Of a stretch of 64,000 nucleotides of DNA, positions 41,078-51,311 are shown piece after piece. Made by a program: the position numbers and the translations under genes. Source of the stretch: Mastigamoeba balamuthi (taxonomy: Eukaryota; Evosea; Mastigamoebida; Mastigamoebidae); contig CACRSC010000053.1 in the NCBI GenBank assembly GCA_902651635.1, forward strand, positions 239,485-303,484, written 5' to 3'. Each line of letters opens with the position of its first letter. Within the stretch, counting starts at the first letter, position 1. Under the pieces are notes generated by a model. It saw nothing but the letters and a program-made list of their open reading frames with translations. It made no database searches and was not told the origin of the DNA.

Positions 41078-43171
41078 ATGGCGGTTTCTGTCGTCTTCTT
41101 CGGCCACCTCGGCACGGCGCTGCTGCTGGCGGCGGCTGCGGCCCTCGGGAGCCGCGGCGCCGGGGTGCCTGCGAGCGAGGCGCGGGCGCTGTCCGAGTTC
41201 TTCGTGGCGACCGGGGGCCCCGCGTCGTGGGACAACACGCAGGGCTGGACGGCCACGCCGGCGGCCTCGGACGACCCCTGCGCGTGGTACGGCGTCACGT
41301 GCGGCGCGGGGCACGTCGAGGGGCTGTTCCTGTCGCGCAACGGCCTGCGGGGCGTGCTGCCCGAGAGCGCCTTCCGCGGGCTGCCGTTCCTCACGGGCCT
41401 CGACCTCGGCGTCAACGCCCTCACGGGGCCCCTGCCCCGCGCCCTCGGCGACCTCGCCCAGCTCTACGCCGTCTCCTTCCGCGAGAACAGGCTCAACGGG
41501 ACGCTGCCCTTCGAGAGGCTCGGTCAGTTGCCCACACGGGCTGAGAGAACACCCCCACCGAACACCCCTCTTGATATTTCCCGATATTTTCCGTGTGGGG
41601 CGGAATCTCACGTCACCGACCTCCCCCCCCCCCCCGTGAAACATCAACGAGCAGAGAAGATGATGTTCGCGCACCTCGACTTCAACAACTTCGAGGGGAC
41701 CCTCGAGCCGCTCAAGAACTGCCGCGCGCTCAAGGTCCTCGGCCTGACCGACAACAGCGTACGGGACGACGCCGCCACCATCAACTAAAGACCCCTGGAT
41801 TCCCGTTTCCCTTTCCCTGGCGTATCTTCCGCTGATATTTTTCCTGGAATCGCGCAGATCTCTGGCACGATTCCGAAGGAGTTCAGCGAGTTCACGGGCC
41901 TCGAGACGCTCTCGCTCGGAGGCAACAGGCTGACGGGCTCGGTGCCCCCGATGCGCACGCTGATCGCCGTGGACCTGAGCCGCAACCGCCTCACGGGCCC
42001 GCTGCCGACGCCGTCGCTGCTCGCGTCGCCGGCGCTCGTCGAGGCGTCGCTCTTCGGCAACGAGTTTGACGGGCCCCTCAACGCCTCTGCGCACGACTCT
42101 GTCGTCATCCTCGACGCGCACGCCAACGCGCTGAGCGGCGAGGTGCCGCGGGTGCTGGCCAGCGGCATGCGGAGCCTGCAGATCCTGCACCTGCAGCGCA
42201 ACGGGCTCACGGGGTTCCTCTCGCCCGACTTCGCCGCGACGCGCGTCACCGACGTCGACCTCTCGGCCAACCCGCTCTTCTGCCCGCTGCCGCAGACGCG
42301 GGCGGCGGCCGAGTGCACGTGGTGGCAGCTGCGGTCGGTGACGCCGAGCCGCGCGCCGCTCTTCGGGGGCGTCCGCGTGCGCGTCGAGGGCTCGGGGTTC
42401 GTGCAGGGCCACCAGGGCGTGCGCTGCTCGTTCGGCGGTGTCGAGGCCCCGGCGGTGGTCGTCTCGAGCGAGGTCGTGCTGTGCACGGCGCCCAGGGCCA
42501 GCGCGGCGGGGCCCGTCGAGCTGAGCCTCGTGTACTCGGGGCAGAGCGTCTCCAAGGCGCCGCTGGCGTTCACGTACGAGGCGCGCAGCGGCGCGGGCAC
42601 CGCGAGGCGCAGCACGCACCCGCCGGTGGAGGTGTTCGTGAGCGGCGAGTGCAAGTGCCCCGACATGGCGAGCATCGAGGGCGTGTTCCTGCCGATCCTG
42701 CAGCGCCTGGGGCCCGAGGTCGTCGACCTGCGCCTGGGGTTCATCGCGCGCAGCATGCCCGAGTACCCCACGCACTACTGGTCGCTGCACGGCCAGACAG
42801 AGGTCGTCGGCAACGCGCTGACGCTGTGCGCGGCCAAGCAGCACGGCATGACGCAGGCGCTGGTGCTCGCGTCGTGCCTCAACGAGAACCAGTCGTCGAT
42901 ACCGTCGAACCTCGACGTCTGCGCGCCCAAGGTCGGCATGGACGCCGACGAGCTGCGCGCGTGCGCGCTGGGCGCCGAGGGCGCCGAGCTGCTGGACGAG
43001 GCCGTGCAGCTCTCGGACAAGTACGGCGCGGTCTGGAGCCCCACCGTCTGGATCAACGGCGAGCTCTACTGCCTCTGGCACAGCTCCCCCTGCAAGGCCG
43101 CCTCCGAGGACGACTTCCTCAAGGCCGTCTGCGCCGCCTACACCGGCCCCAAGCCCGCGGCCTGCAACTGA
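41078..43171 (+). CDS. Secreted LRR-IPT-GILT-like fusion protein
   Basis: Three exons, 41078-41522, 41655-41758 and 41858-43171, encode 620 residues. A signal peptide (hydrophobic HLGTALLLAAAAALG) precedes an LRRNT-type cap (PCAWYGVTC) and LRRs of the plant/slime-mould type (LTGLDLGVNALTGPLP, LETLSLGGNRLTGSVP, LIAVDLSRNRLTGPLP). An IPT/TIG domain follows (SVTPSRAPLFGGVRVRVEGS, about residues 342-425). The C-terminal part (about 438-604) resembles GILT thiol reductases: VEVFVSGECKCPDM at the active-site position, LHGQTEVVGNALTLC matching the HGxxECxxNxxxxC signature, and SPTVWINGELYC near the end. The usual CxxC is replaced by CKC, so reductase activity is doubtful. Likely a cell-surface or lysosomal recognition protein. 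Confidence 0.8.
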
Positions 43172-43537
43172 AGCCCTGGACGCCCACCTACCCATGAATC
43201 AAAACAGCACTGAGCAGCTTAAACGGCGTCTTGTGGTCTGTCTACCTTGAGCTTACTGACCTGATTTGAATGCACTACCGCCTTACACTCAGCCCACGAG
43301 CTTCAGCATCTTGGAGGGGTGAGTGGCTGGCAAGGGAAGGGCTTGTAGCCCGTATAGGTCAGCCTCTAGCAGGCAATGAGTCGGGCCACGCACTCACCTG
43401 TCTGTTTTTTCTCTGGGTGAATACATGCCATGCAGAGTTTGCCAGGCCAAACCGCCAAACATGAAGACCAAGACAATAGAAAGGCGCCACTACTCCGGTT
43501 ATCGACAGGCGTCTTCCAGTACTTCACATTTGTATTC
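43172..43537. other. Intergenic between LRR gene and tRNA-Arg
   Basis: 366 nt. No exon, repeat or RNA structure is recognised in it. Confidence 0.4.
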
Positions 43538-43609
43538 GGGCTCGTGGCGCAATGGAAACGCACTTGACTACGGATCAAGGGATTCCAGGTTCGAGCCCTG
43601 GCGGGTCCG
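43538..43609 (+). tRNA. tRNA-Arg(ACG)
   Basis: The acceptor GGGCTCG pairs with CGGGTCC allowing two wobble pairs. The anticodon stem CTTGA/TCAAG encloses CTACGGA (anticodon ACG), and the T arm is CCAGG-TTCGAGC-CCTGG. The discriminator is G. No intron. A run of seven T follows at 43612. Confidence 0.94.
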
Positions 43610-43610
43610 A

Positions 43611-43618
43611 CTTTTTTT
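43611..43618 (+). terminator. Pol III terminator of tRNA-Arg
   Basis: CTTTTTTT directly after the tRNA, the expected RNA polymerase III stop. Confidence 0.8.
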
Positions 43619-43825
43619 GTGTTCGTTATTCAAGTCTGTCTGCTTTAGTCGTCTTCAGAATTCACTGAGAACAACGCGGCGTTGAGGTACGGTGTAGTTC
43701 GATCGTATGGCAGGACTTGTCTGCCGATTTTTATTGATTTATCTGCGTGATGAGCTGTGGTGACCGGCATCCCTCATCCAGGCGAGCGCTCAGTTGGACG
43801 ATGTCCTGCTGTGGATCCCCGCCCC

Positions 43826-44589
43826 TCAGTGCTGGAGCTGGACGTTGAGGATGAACTCTCTGGCGAATTCCGTCTGCTGGACCTGCGAGTAGACCATGTG
43901 GACCCGCGAGGGGTAGAGCGCCCTGAACGTGTAGGTGAAGACACCGCCGCAGCCGAGCATGATGGGCTGGCCCTCCCGCGGGGTCGGGCAGTGGCTCCTG
44001 TACTCAGAGGCGACCGGCCACGTGGGCAGCAGAAACCCGTTCTCGGCAGCGATCGTCAGCAGGTTGTGCCACTGGTACCCCGTCGTCGGGTTGCCCTCGA
44101 GCTCCACCTGCCCCACAGCAACCCCGGCCCGTGTGAGGAGTGTGCGGTGTGGCTTGCCCCAATGAAGGGCCCACAGAGAACCGCAAGGAACAGGAGGAAA
44201 CAGTACTCCACTCGTAAGGAACATGGGAAGGGACGTCTTCTGAGCACCGCACGAGACTGAAGGAAAAATGGGAGGATGACGTGTGCAGAAGAAAAAACAG
44301 TACGCCGCACCTGGAAGCTCTGGCCGAAGGGGATGCTGACGGTGCGGCCAGAGTCCTGCATTCCCAGCGGGCGGGAGCACTCGGCGGCAGCCAGGCGCGA
44401 GCTGTTGAACATGGTGTACGAGTGGCAGCCGCAGATGCCGGAGGCGGCGACGCACGTGGCGCCCTCGACGCCGGGGCACGAGACCTCGCTGCAGGGCTCG
44501 GAGTGGCAGCCCACGAGCATGTCGGGGGTGCAGACGATGGCAGAGGCGGCGGCAATCGCCGCAGAGACGAGCAGGAGTGCGCGGGCCAT
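43826..44589 (-). CDS. Secreted chagasin-like cysteine protease inhibitor (I42)
   Basis: Two exons on the complement, 44311-44589 and 43826-44107, encode 186 residues. A signal peptide (ARALLLVSAAIAAASA) is followed by a Cys-rich region of about 45 residues (CHSEPCSEVSCPG, CVAASGICGCH) and then a chagasin/ICP-type domain. The loop NPTTGYQW matches the first inhibitory loop, GCGGVFTYTF the GxGG loop, and YPSRVHMVY lies where the RPW loop is expected but is not conserved as RPW. Chagasin-family proteins inhibit papain-like cysteine proteases, and Entamoeba has secreted homologues. The Cys-rich insert before the domain is unusual for the family. Donor GTGCGG, phase 0. Confidence 0.78.
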
Positions 44590-45046
44590 TGCAGACGGGT
44601 GCTGGAGCTCTGGTGGTGGGCTGTGCTGCCTGTGGTGTAATAAGAAAGTGAGCTACTTCTGCTGCGTTCCAGTCTGAAAAAGCACGGGTTGCGTCACGTG
44701 TATGGTGTCATCTGAATTGCAAGATATGTGAGAAATATCGGGAGTCGTACCCGTTCGTACGGGGCCCATAAGAGACCGCTCATACCCGAGTGGAGCAGGC
44801 ACAGCGCACAACGGCCCAACTGTCTAGGGCGCTATACAATGCGAGCGCCAGAGGGCACAATTCTCTCGAACTGTTATCTTCCTCAACTCGAGCGTAGAAC
44901 GCCAGTTTTTCGACGAGCTTACACAGAGTTCTGTCAATGGATGCTGAGCTGTGGGACGCTTGAATGTCCTTCTCAACCATAACTTCAGCTTTCCTGTGGG
45001 ACTGCAGCACCAGCTCACAGTCCCTGAGGTCTGCGCTAGTCCTTTT
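44590..45046. other. Intergenic between inhibitor gene and duplicated gene, minus copy
   Basis: 457 nt, lower GC than its neighbours. It lies 5' of the inhibitor gene and 3' of the minus-strand paralogue. No feature is recognised. Confidence 0.4.
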
Positions 45047-46438
45047 TTAGGACAGCGCGCCGAGGGCCGGCTTGATCGAATGGAAGAAGTCGAAGACCTC
45101 GGCCTGGTGCTCGGCCAGCGCAGGGTTGCGGAGCAGCACGTCGCCCAGCGCCCTGACGTCCGCGAGCTCCTCCCTCGAGGCGCCCGGCACGATGCCCTTG
45201 TACCACTGGTCCACGAGGTCCGACACCAGCGCTCCCTCCTCGGGGAACGCCTTCTCGCGGGGCCTGCCGCCCGATTCGCTGGTCGGGGTCCCTCCCTTCG
45301 GGCTGGCGGTCTCGCACTTGCTCTGCTGCTGGCCCTTCGGCGGAGGAGGAGGGGTCGGGGACTGCGGGTCTGTGGGCGCCTCCCTGAGGGTGCACGAGCG
45401 CCGGGGCAGGTAGCCGTCGGCCTGTCGGGGTTGACGAGAGCCGGCGGCTGTATGTACTTGCTGTCCCTCCAAGAGCCCTCGCAGGTGTCCACCAGCTCTT
45501 GCTCGGCGTGAGCGTGCGGCTCGCTGGACAGTGAAGTCAACCCCGGCATCCCTTGAATATGACCTGTACACCTTCTGCGCCTCTTGTGCGAGGGATCGAC
45601 CGACCTCGGCAGGATGATGGAGCGGTTCCTGGGCTCCGCGGGGAACAGCTGCTTGAAGAAGACCGCGGAGCGCTCCAAGACAGCGGGGGGCAGCCGCTGC
45701 TCGAACCTGCCCCGAACATCGCCGCGAAGCACGCGGGGTCCCACAGCTCGGCGGGAAGCTCCACGCGGGCCTCGGAGAGCACGACAGACCGCGGCGCCCC
45801 GAACTCGTTGCTCACAGGCTCGCCCAGCTCGCCTGGGGAGGCGGCGACCGCCTGAGACCAGTGCTTCGACCTGCAGGGCCTGGCGAGCTTGAACACATTT
45901 CTGCGGAGAACTCAATTAGGCCGCAATTGAATTGAAAAAGACTCGAGAGAGGGCGCACACGTGGCACGCGAGGCTCGAAGGGTTCAGGGCCGAGCGCGGC
46001 GGGAGCAGCCACTGCAGCAGCGCCTGCGTGCCCTGCCTGCTGCTCGAGGGGCTGATGCCCACGACCTGCCACGCCGTTGCCTGGGGGGCGGCCTCGCTGA
46101 GCCCCCGGGGCCTGTTCCACCACAGGTCGAGCTCCACGACGCACCCCACGCTCCACGAGCCTGCGGGTGCGCTTCAGCTGGCGGGTGGCGGCTGGGGCAA
46201 GCGGACGCTGGTAGTTGGAGACCGGGGGCGAGCGGTGGCCCTGCGAGAAGCACTCGGGGGGCCACGAGAAGCGCGCCATGTCCTCGGGGCTGAGCGGAGG
46301 CGGGACCACGACCAGGTCTGCAGGTGCCGTCAGTGCTGCAGGCTCGCACGGGCGAGAAGGGAGTGAGGTACCCCGCTGCTGGGGCTCGGGGGACCCTGAG
46401 GAGGCGCACTCGGTCGAGTCGCTCTCGTGCTCCTCCAT
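45047..46438 (-). pseudogene. Inverted paralogue of the 46819-48449 gene, frameshifted
   Basis: Starts MEEHESDSTECASSG at 46438. Exons on the complement are 46207-46438, 45959-46160, an exon from 45900, and downstream exons ending at 45047. It matches the plus-strand copy exon by exon: LSPEDMARFSWPPECF, VGCVVELDLWWNRP, ELGEPVSNEFGAPRSVV, ALVNPDRPT, and the terminal EEGALVSDLVDQWYKGIVPG followed by EVFDFFHSIKPALG. After VNPDRPT a single base is missing relative to the plus copy (ACG-GCTAC against ACG-CGCTAC), which moves the conserved C-terminal domain out of frame. It is called a pseudogene unless this is an assembly error. The family is not recognised. Confidence 0.65.
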
Positions 46439-46818
46439 GAGACCTACTCAGATCTTCCCAGATTTCCCCACGAACATTCGGTGTGTCGTCACCAATAGCG
46501 TGTTTGCGTTCATACTCTGGCACAATCTCCGATTTCCGTCTCGGCCCCCCTCAAAGGGGGCAGGATGCGACCTCCACCGTAGTCTTCGAGTACCAAACAC
46601 GCCGCCGAAACGGGTTGTTGCAGGTCGCTCGTGCACAGTACCTTCGACAAGGCCTGCACTCGCGTCGGCCTCGCGGAAATGCGTGGAGAACTGATGGCAC
46701 TGTGTACAGCTCGCACCTGAGGCGATGCTGAAAAACAGGATTGATTCAATGTCCTCGAATCCATACACTTCAAATCGCGATTCCTGGGGGGGACAGATTT
46801 CCCAGACCTTCAACCTCG
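46439..46818. promoter_or_regulatory. Bidirectional spacer between inverted paralogues
   Basis: 380 nt separating the two head-to-head copies. It is likely to hold both promoters; no specific site is recognised. Confidence 0.4.
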
Positions 46819-48449
46819 ATGGAGAACCGCAGTCGCTTCGTGTCGCGGGGCACCCCCGAGGAGCCCCCCCAGCGCAGGCAGCGGGGTGGATACCCCCCCC
46901 CCCTCTCCATCACCCCACTTCTGTGCTGACACTCAAACCCCATCCGCAGACGTGGTGGTGGTGCCTGCGTGGCTCAGCCCCGAGGACAGGGCCCGCCATT
47001 CGTGGCCCCCCGAGTGCTTCTCCCCCGACGCCTGCGCACTCAGGCGTGAGCCACGTGGTCTCTCTCAAATGCACTCTCACTCCCCACTCCCCCTCCCTCC
47101 ACCCCCCTCTGCCACGTCGCATCGTTTCTGAGCGGGAAGAAAGCCCCACCACCCCACTTCCCTCGCATCTCTTCCACGTCGCATCGTGTCTGAGCGGGAA
47201 GAAAGCCCCACCACACACTCGCTTATCGCATTCCACATCAAGTGCTGCAGTGTCATACCAGCAGTGATGCTCTCCACCTCTCCCTGTCACCCCCTGCATC
47301 GAGCTGATGGGCGCCTGGCCCGCAGCTCCGTGGCGCGTGGGGTGCGTGGTGCAGCTCGACAGGTGGAGGGCGAGGCCCCCGGGGCTGTGCGAGGCCGCCC
47401 CCGAGGCGACGCTGTGGCTGGTCGTGGGCACCAGCCCTCCCCCGCAGGCCAGGCGCGGCACAGAGGCTGTCGTGCAGTGGCTGCTCCCGCCTCACACGGA
47501 CCTCAACCCCTCGCGCCTCGCGTGCCCCGTGTGCGCGGATGCGGGGGGGGCATTTCGAACTGAAATTCAGTTGAATTGAATTCGAATTCGCGCAGGAATC
47601 TGTTCAAGGTCGCCAGGGTGTCCAGGGCGGCGGGGCTGTGGTCGCCCGCGGGCGTCGCCTTCCCTGGCCAGCTGGGCGAGCCTGTGAGCAACGAGTTCGG
47701 GGCCCCGCGGTCCGTGGTGCGCTCCGAGGCCCTCGTGCTAGGAGATGTGGGACCCCGCGTGCTTCGTGGCGATGCGGCAGATGGGCACCCCGCAGCTGCT
47801 GCCCGTAGAGGTCGTCAGACGCTCCGCGGTCTTTCTCCAGAGGAGGTCCCCTGGGCCCGCGGAGCCGGGGAAGCGCGCCAGCAGCCTTCCAGCGCCGGCA
47901 GCGACCTGCTGGCACACGAGGCGCAGAAGGTGCAGCTCGATTCCAAGAAACTGGGATGCCGGACTAACGTCACCGCTCAGCGAGGTGAGCCTCCAATTAC
48001 CGCACGAGCCGGAGGACACCGAGGACGGCGAGTACATACAGCCGTCGGCCCTCGTCAACCCCGACAGGCCGACGCGCTACCTGCCCCGGCGCTCGTGCAC
48101 CCTCAGGCCAACGCCCACAGAGCCCCCGCAGTCCCCGACGCCTCCTCCTCCGCCGAAGAAGCGGCACATGCATACCCCGTGCGAGGATGCCAGCCCGAGG
48201 GGAGAGCCCCCGGTCAGCGAATCGGACGACAGGCCCCGCGAGAAGGTGTTCCCCGAGGAGGGAGCGCTGGTGTCGGACCTCGTGGACCAGTGGTACAAGG
48301 GCATCGTGCCGGGCGCCTCGAGGGAGGAGCTCGCGGACGTCAGGGCGCTGGGCGACGTGCTGCTCCGCAACCCTGCGCTGGCCGAGCACCAGGCAGAGGT
48401 CTTCGACTTCTTCCAGTCGATCAAGCCGGCCCTCGGTGCGCTGTCTTAG
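46819..48449 (+). CDS. Unknown conserved protein, plus-strand paralogue
   Basis: Six exons, 46819-46885, 46950-47045, 47326-47530, 47596-47734, 47781-47929 and 47981-48449, close in phase to about 374 residues. An acceptor 15 nt further in (47796) is an alternative for exon 5. Shared blocks with the inverted copy are LSPEDRARHSWPPECF, VGCVVQLDRWRARP, QLGEPVSNEFGAPRSVV, a Pro-rich linker (SPTPPPPPKK) and a C-terminal helical module EEGALVSDLVDQWYKGIVPG followed by ELADVRALGDVLLRNPAL. No enzyme motif or membrane segment is seen. The region between exons 4 and 5 encodes WDPACF in one frame and is conserved in the other copy, so it may instead be coding with a frameshift. Confidence 0.6.
47109..47217 (+). 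repeat. Direct repeat in an intron
   Basis: CCACGTCGCATCGT followed by TCTGAGCGGGAAGAAAGCCC occurs twice, at about 47109 and 47176 (67-nt spacing), inside the 280-nt intron 2 of the plus-strand paralogue. Confidence 0.85.
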
Positions 48450-48629
48450 GAACAGCAGCGCAGCTGGACTGGATCTGCGAGCGAGTGGTGCGTGCAGTCC
48501 CACAGGAGAGCTTCTTCGGTGGTAGAGAAAGACATTCAAAGGATCCGTGTGGTTGTTGTGTTTGTCGTGCGGTTTGTGCGTGCGTGCGAGAGGGTGGGGG
48601 GGAGTAAAGGGGGTAGAGAGTAGGGGCCC

Positions 48630-50934
48630 TTACTTGCTGACGGGCTCGAGCTTGGCAGACACGAGGTACGCCTGCTCCTCGTCAAAGTCCATCGAGGACA
48701 CGCTCGACGACACGTACTGCTGCACGCAGGGTATCACGTTGAAGTGGTAGTCGTGCGCCTGGAATCTCCGCAGCGGCTCGAGCACGCTCGACATCTTGCG
48801 CATCTTGAGCCAGTTGACCATGGGCTCGCCGCTCATGTCCACGAACGTGGGCCCGCTCTCCTCGATCGAGACGAGGTCCGCGAAGTAGATCCCGATGTAC
48901 GGCAGGCACGGCGGCGACGCCTTGTCCGCCAGCTCGCGCACCGGCGCGCAGCCGTTGTCCTTGAGCGCCTCGATGGCCCTGAACCTCGAGACGAGCGGCG
49001 GGGTCCACGTCTTGCGCAGGCGGTTGAGGCACACGGCGGGGTTCGAGAGCGCCGCCTCGATCTCCATGAGGCAGCTGTAGTTGCGTATCTCCTTGCAGGC
49101 CTCTGCGACCGAGAGGATGTGGTCGAGGACCTTGGCCCGCGTCGACAGCTTCTTCTCCTTGAGGATCAGAGACACGAACCAGACCCCGACCTGCAACAGC
49201 CCGCTCAGTGAGGAGGACTACACAGAGGCTGGGGGCGGAGAGACTTCCGTGCCTTCTCGATGCTCTCGATAAAGTGCGTGATGGACTGCATGATCTTGCT
49301 CTCCTCGCCGACACAGAGCGTCAGGTTGAGCTTGATGTCCTTGAAGAGCACAAACTGCATCAGCGAGAGCTGCCGCGCGAGCTCGACGGGGTGCACGTCC
49401 AGTATCGACCCCACCTTGGACCCCGACGACGCCGCCGACGGCGCGATCGACTTGGGCGCCGGCCAGAACGGCGCTCCTGCAAAACGCCCGCCGAAAGCAA
49501 TTGAAATGAGACACGGCCGCAAACGGCGCGTCGCGCGGGCTGCGGGTCACCTAGGCCAGAGTCGCCCCTGTGCGAGAGCGTGATCCTGAGCTGCTCGGCG
49601 GCGTAGTGCACGCTCTCCACGTCGGACAAGAGCCCCGACTCGCAGAGCGCGCGCAGCCTGGCCATCGCCTCTGCGTTGTCCTCCCAGTCGGCGAAGCTGA
49701 AGCCGGCCCACTCGGTGAGGAAGCGCAGCACGCCCGACTTGAGCTCGGGGTCGCCCCGCGCGCTGCGCTCCTCGAGCAGCGCCAGCGCGTCGGGCAGCGT
49801 CGTGAACGCGCGGTACGTCAGCAGGAACGTCTGCTGCGTCGCCCGCGTGACGTTCGTGTCGGTCGACACGGCGTCGACGAGCGCCTCGAGCGTCGCCGCC
49901 GTGATGCCGCCGTCGTCGGCGATGCACACGCGGCCCGCGACGAGCCCCCCGGGAGCCTCGAGCCCCTCCCCCTCGTCCCCGGCCTGCTGCAGCGGCGCCT
50001 CGGGCACCCCCTCGCTCGGCGGCGCTATGTCGCTGGCCGTCCCCGTCGCCGTCGCCGTCGCCGGGGCCGCGCAGTCGACCCTCGGCGGCGACGCCACGCC
50101 GGCGCTGCTGCACGTCAGGCTGCTCCTGTGCCCGCACGACGACGCCGAGGGCAGGAACTGCCTGTGCTCGCAGCACGCGCAGCCCTCGACGGCCCCCACG
50201 GCCCCGCCCGCTGTCTCGTCCGCGGACCTGCTGGGCTCGGGCTCGCGCGCGGGCGCAGTGCAGCGCACCTCGACGACCGCCGGCGCGGGCCCCGAGGGCG
50301 GCGCCGGTGCCGGCGGCGTCGGCGGGGGCGGCGCGCTCCACGGCGGCGGCGGCGCGGGGTCCCTGGGCCCCGGCACGCTCATCCCCCTCCTGTGCATCGC
50401 CGCGGCCGCCGCAGCCCCGCTGGCCGGCCTCGCCAGCGCGCTGCCCGCAGAGCTCTCCCGCACGTGCGCCGTCGCCGACACGTCACTGCGGGACGCCCGC
50501 AGCAGCGCGGGAGCGGGGGGGCCCGGGGGGCGGCCGGGGGCTGCGCGGGGGCGCTCGGGGAGGGCGTCGAGGGCCAGGGTGATGGCGCGGTGGGCGTCGC
50601 CCGCGGAGCTCTCGAGCTGCGCCTCTGCTGCCAGCGCGCGGGCCTCTGCGTAGCGCAGCGACGCGCGCAGCGACGCCGACTCGGCCTCGAGGGCCGCCGA
50701 GCGCGAGGAGGCGCGCAGGGCCGAGGCCGCGGCGGCGCGCGCGGCGGTGCTGCAGGCGGCCAGCGCGGTGCCGAGGGCGTCGAGGCGCGAGCTGAGGGCC
50801 GCGCGGTCGCCCAGCGCCTGGACGTGCAGCGCCTCGGCCTCGGCCAGGCGCTCCAGCAGCGGCAGCAGCAGCGACGCCGACGCCGCGGGGTCCGCGCCCG
50901 CCGGCAGCGAGTCGCGCGGGGGCGTCGCCGACAT
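48630..50934 (-). CDS. Ras guanine nucleotide exchange factor (RasGEF)
   Basis: Three exons on the complement, 49551-50934, 49245-49476 and 48630-49203, encode 729 residues. An N-terminal helical, Ala-rich region is followed by a low-complexity Pro/Ala stretch. A RasGEFN (REM) domain begins near TNVTRATQQTFLLTYRAFTT (about residue 359), and a CDC25 catalytic domain covers LDVHPVELARQLSLMQFVLF, VSLILKEKKLSTRAKVLDHI, the structural stretch ALSNPAVCLNRLRKTW, and PCLPYIGIYFADLVSIEE near the C-terminus. It activates Ras-family GTPases by GDP release. The last intron is 41 nt and ends CTGAG. Many RasGEF genes are typical of Amoebozoa. It is divergent to the WD40 gene with about 380 nt between them. 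Confidence 0.92.
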
Positions 50935-51311
50935 GTGGGGGTTGGGGTCGGGGTGTTTGCGGTGCAGACGCGGTGCGAAGGAGGAGAGAGAGGGGGTCGT
51001 AGATTCTTTATTTGCGTTGTTGCGTGCTAAAATATCCGGGGGGGGCGATTGTTGTGCATTTTCGCCTTTCCCGGGCAGTGTTCAACGTTCGTTGGGAAGG
51101 GGTTGGATCCGCGCCCCGAGAAAGCCCCCCTTCCTGCCCGGTATTCCTCATGGTACATTCCTGACAAATCGCTGGACCCCCCGCAGAAGCCGGGAGAAAA
51201 CTGCAGAATCCACAGGAGAATCCCGCGGAACGCACGCGTGGTATCTCGAGATTCCGTCTTTGAACTGGGCGGGAACGTTTTTTGGGCTCCCCCACCGCTT
51301 CCGGCCACCGA
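50935..51311. promoter_or_regulatory. Divergent promoter region, RasGEF and WD40 genes
   Basis: 377 nt. An open frame runs through it on the plus strand but lacks the codon bias of the WD40 exons, so it is treated as non-coding. Confidence 0.4.

Noticed and set aside
40937-43195. A 752-residue minus-strand open frame opposite the LRR gene
   Set aside because: It is an antisense shadow produced by high third-position GC; the plus strand carries the signal peptide, LRRs and introns that close in phase.
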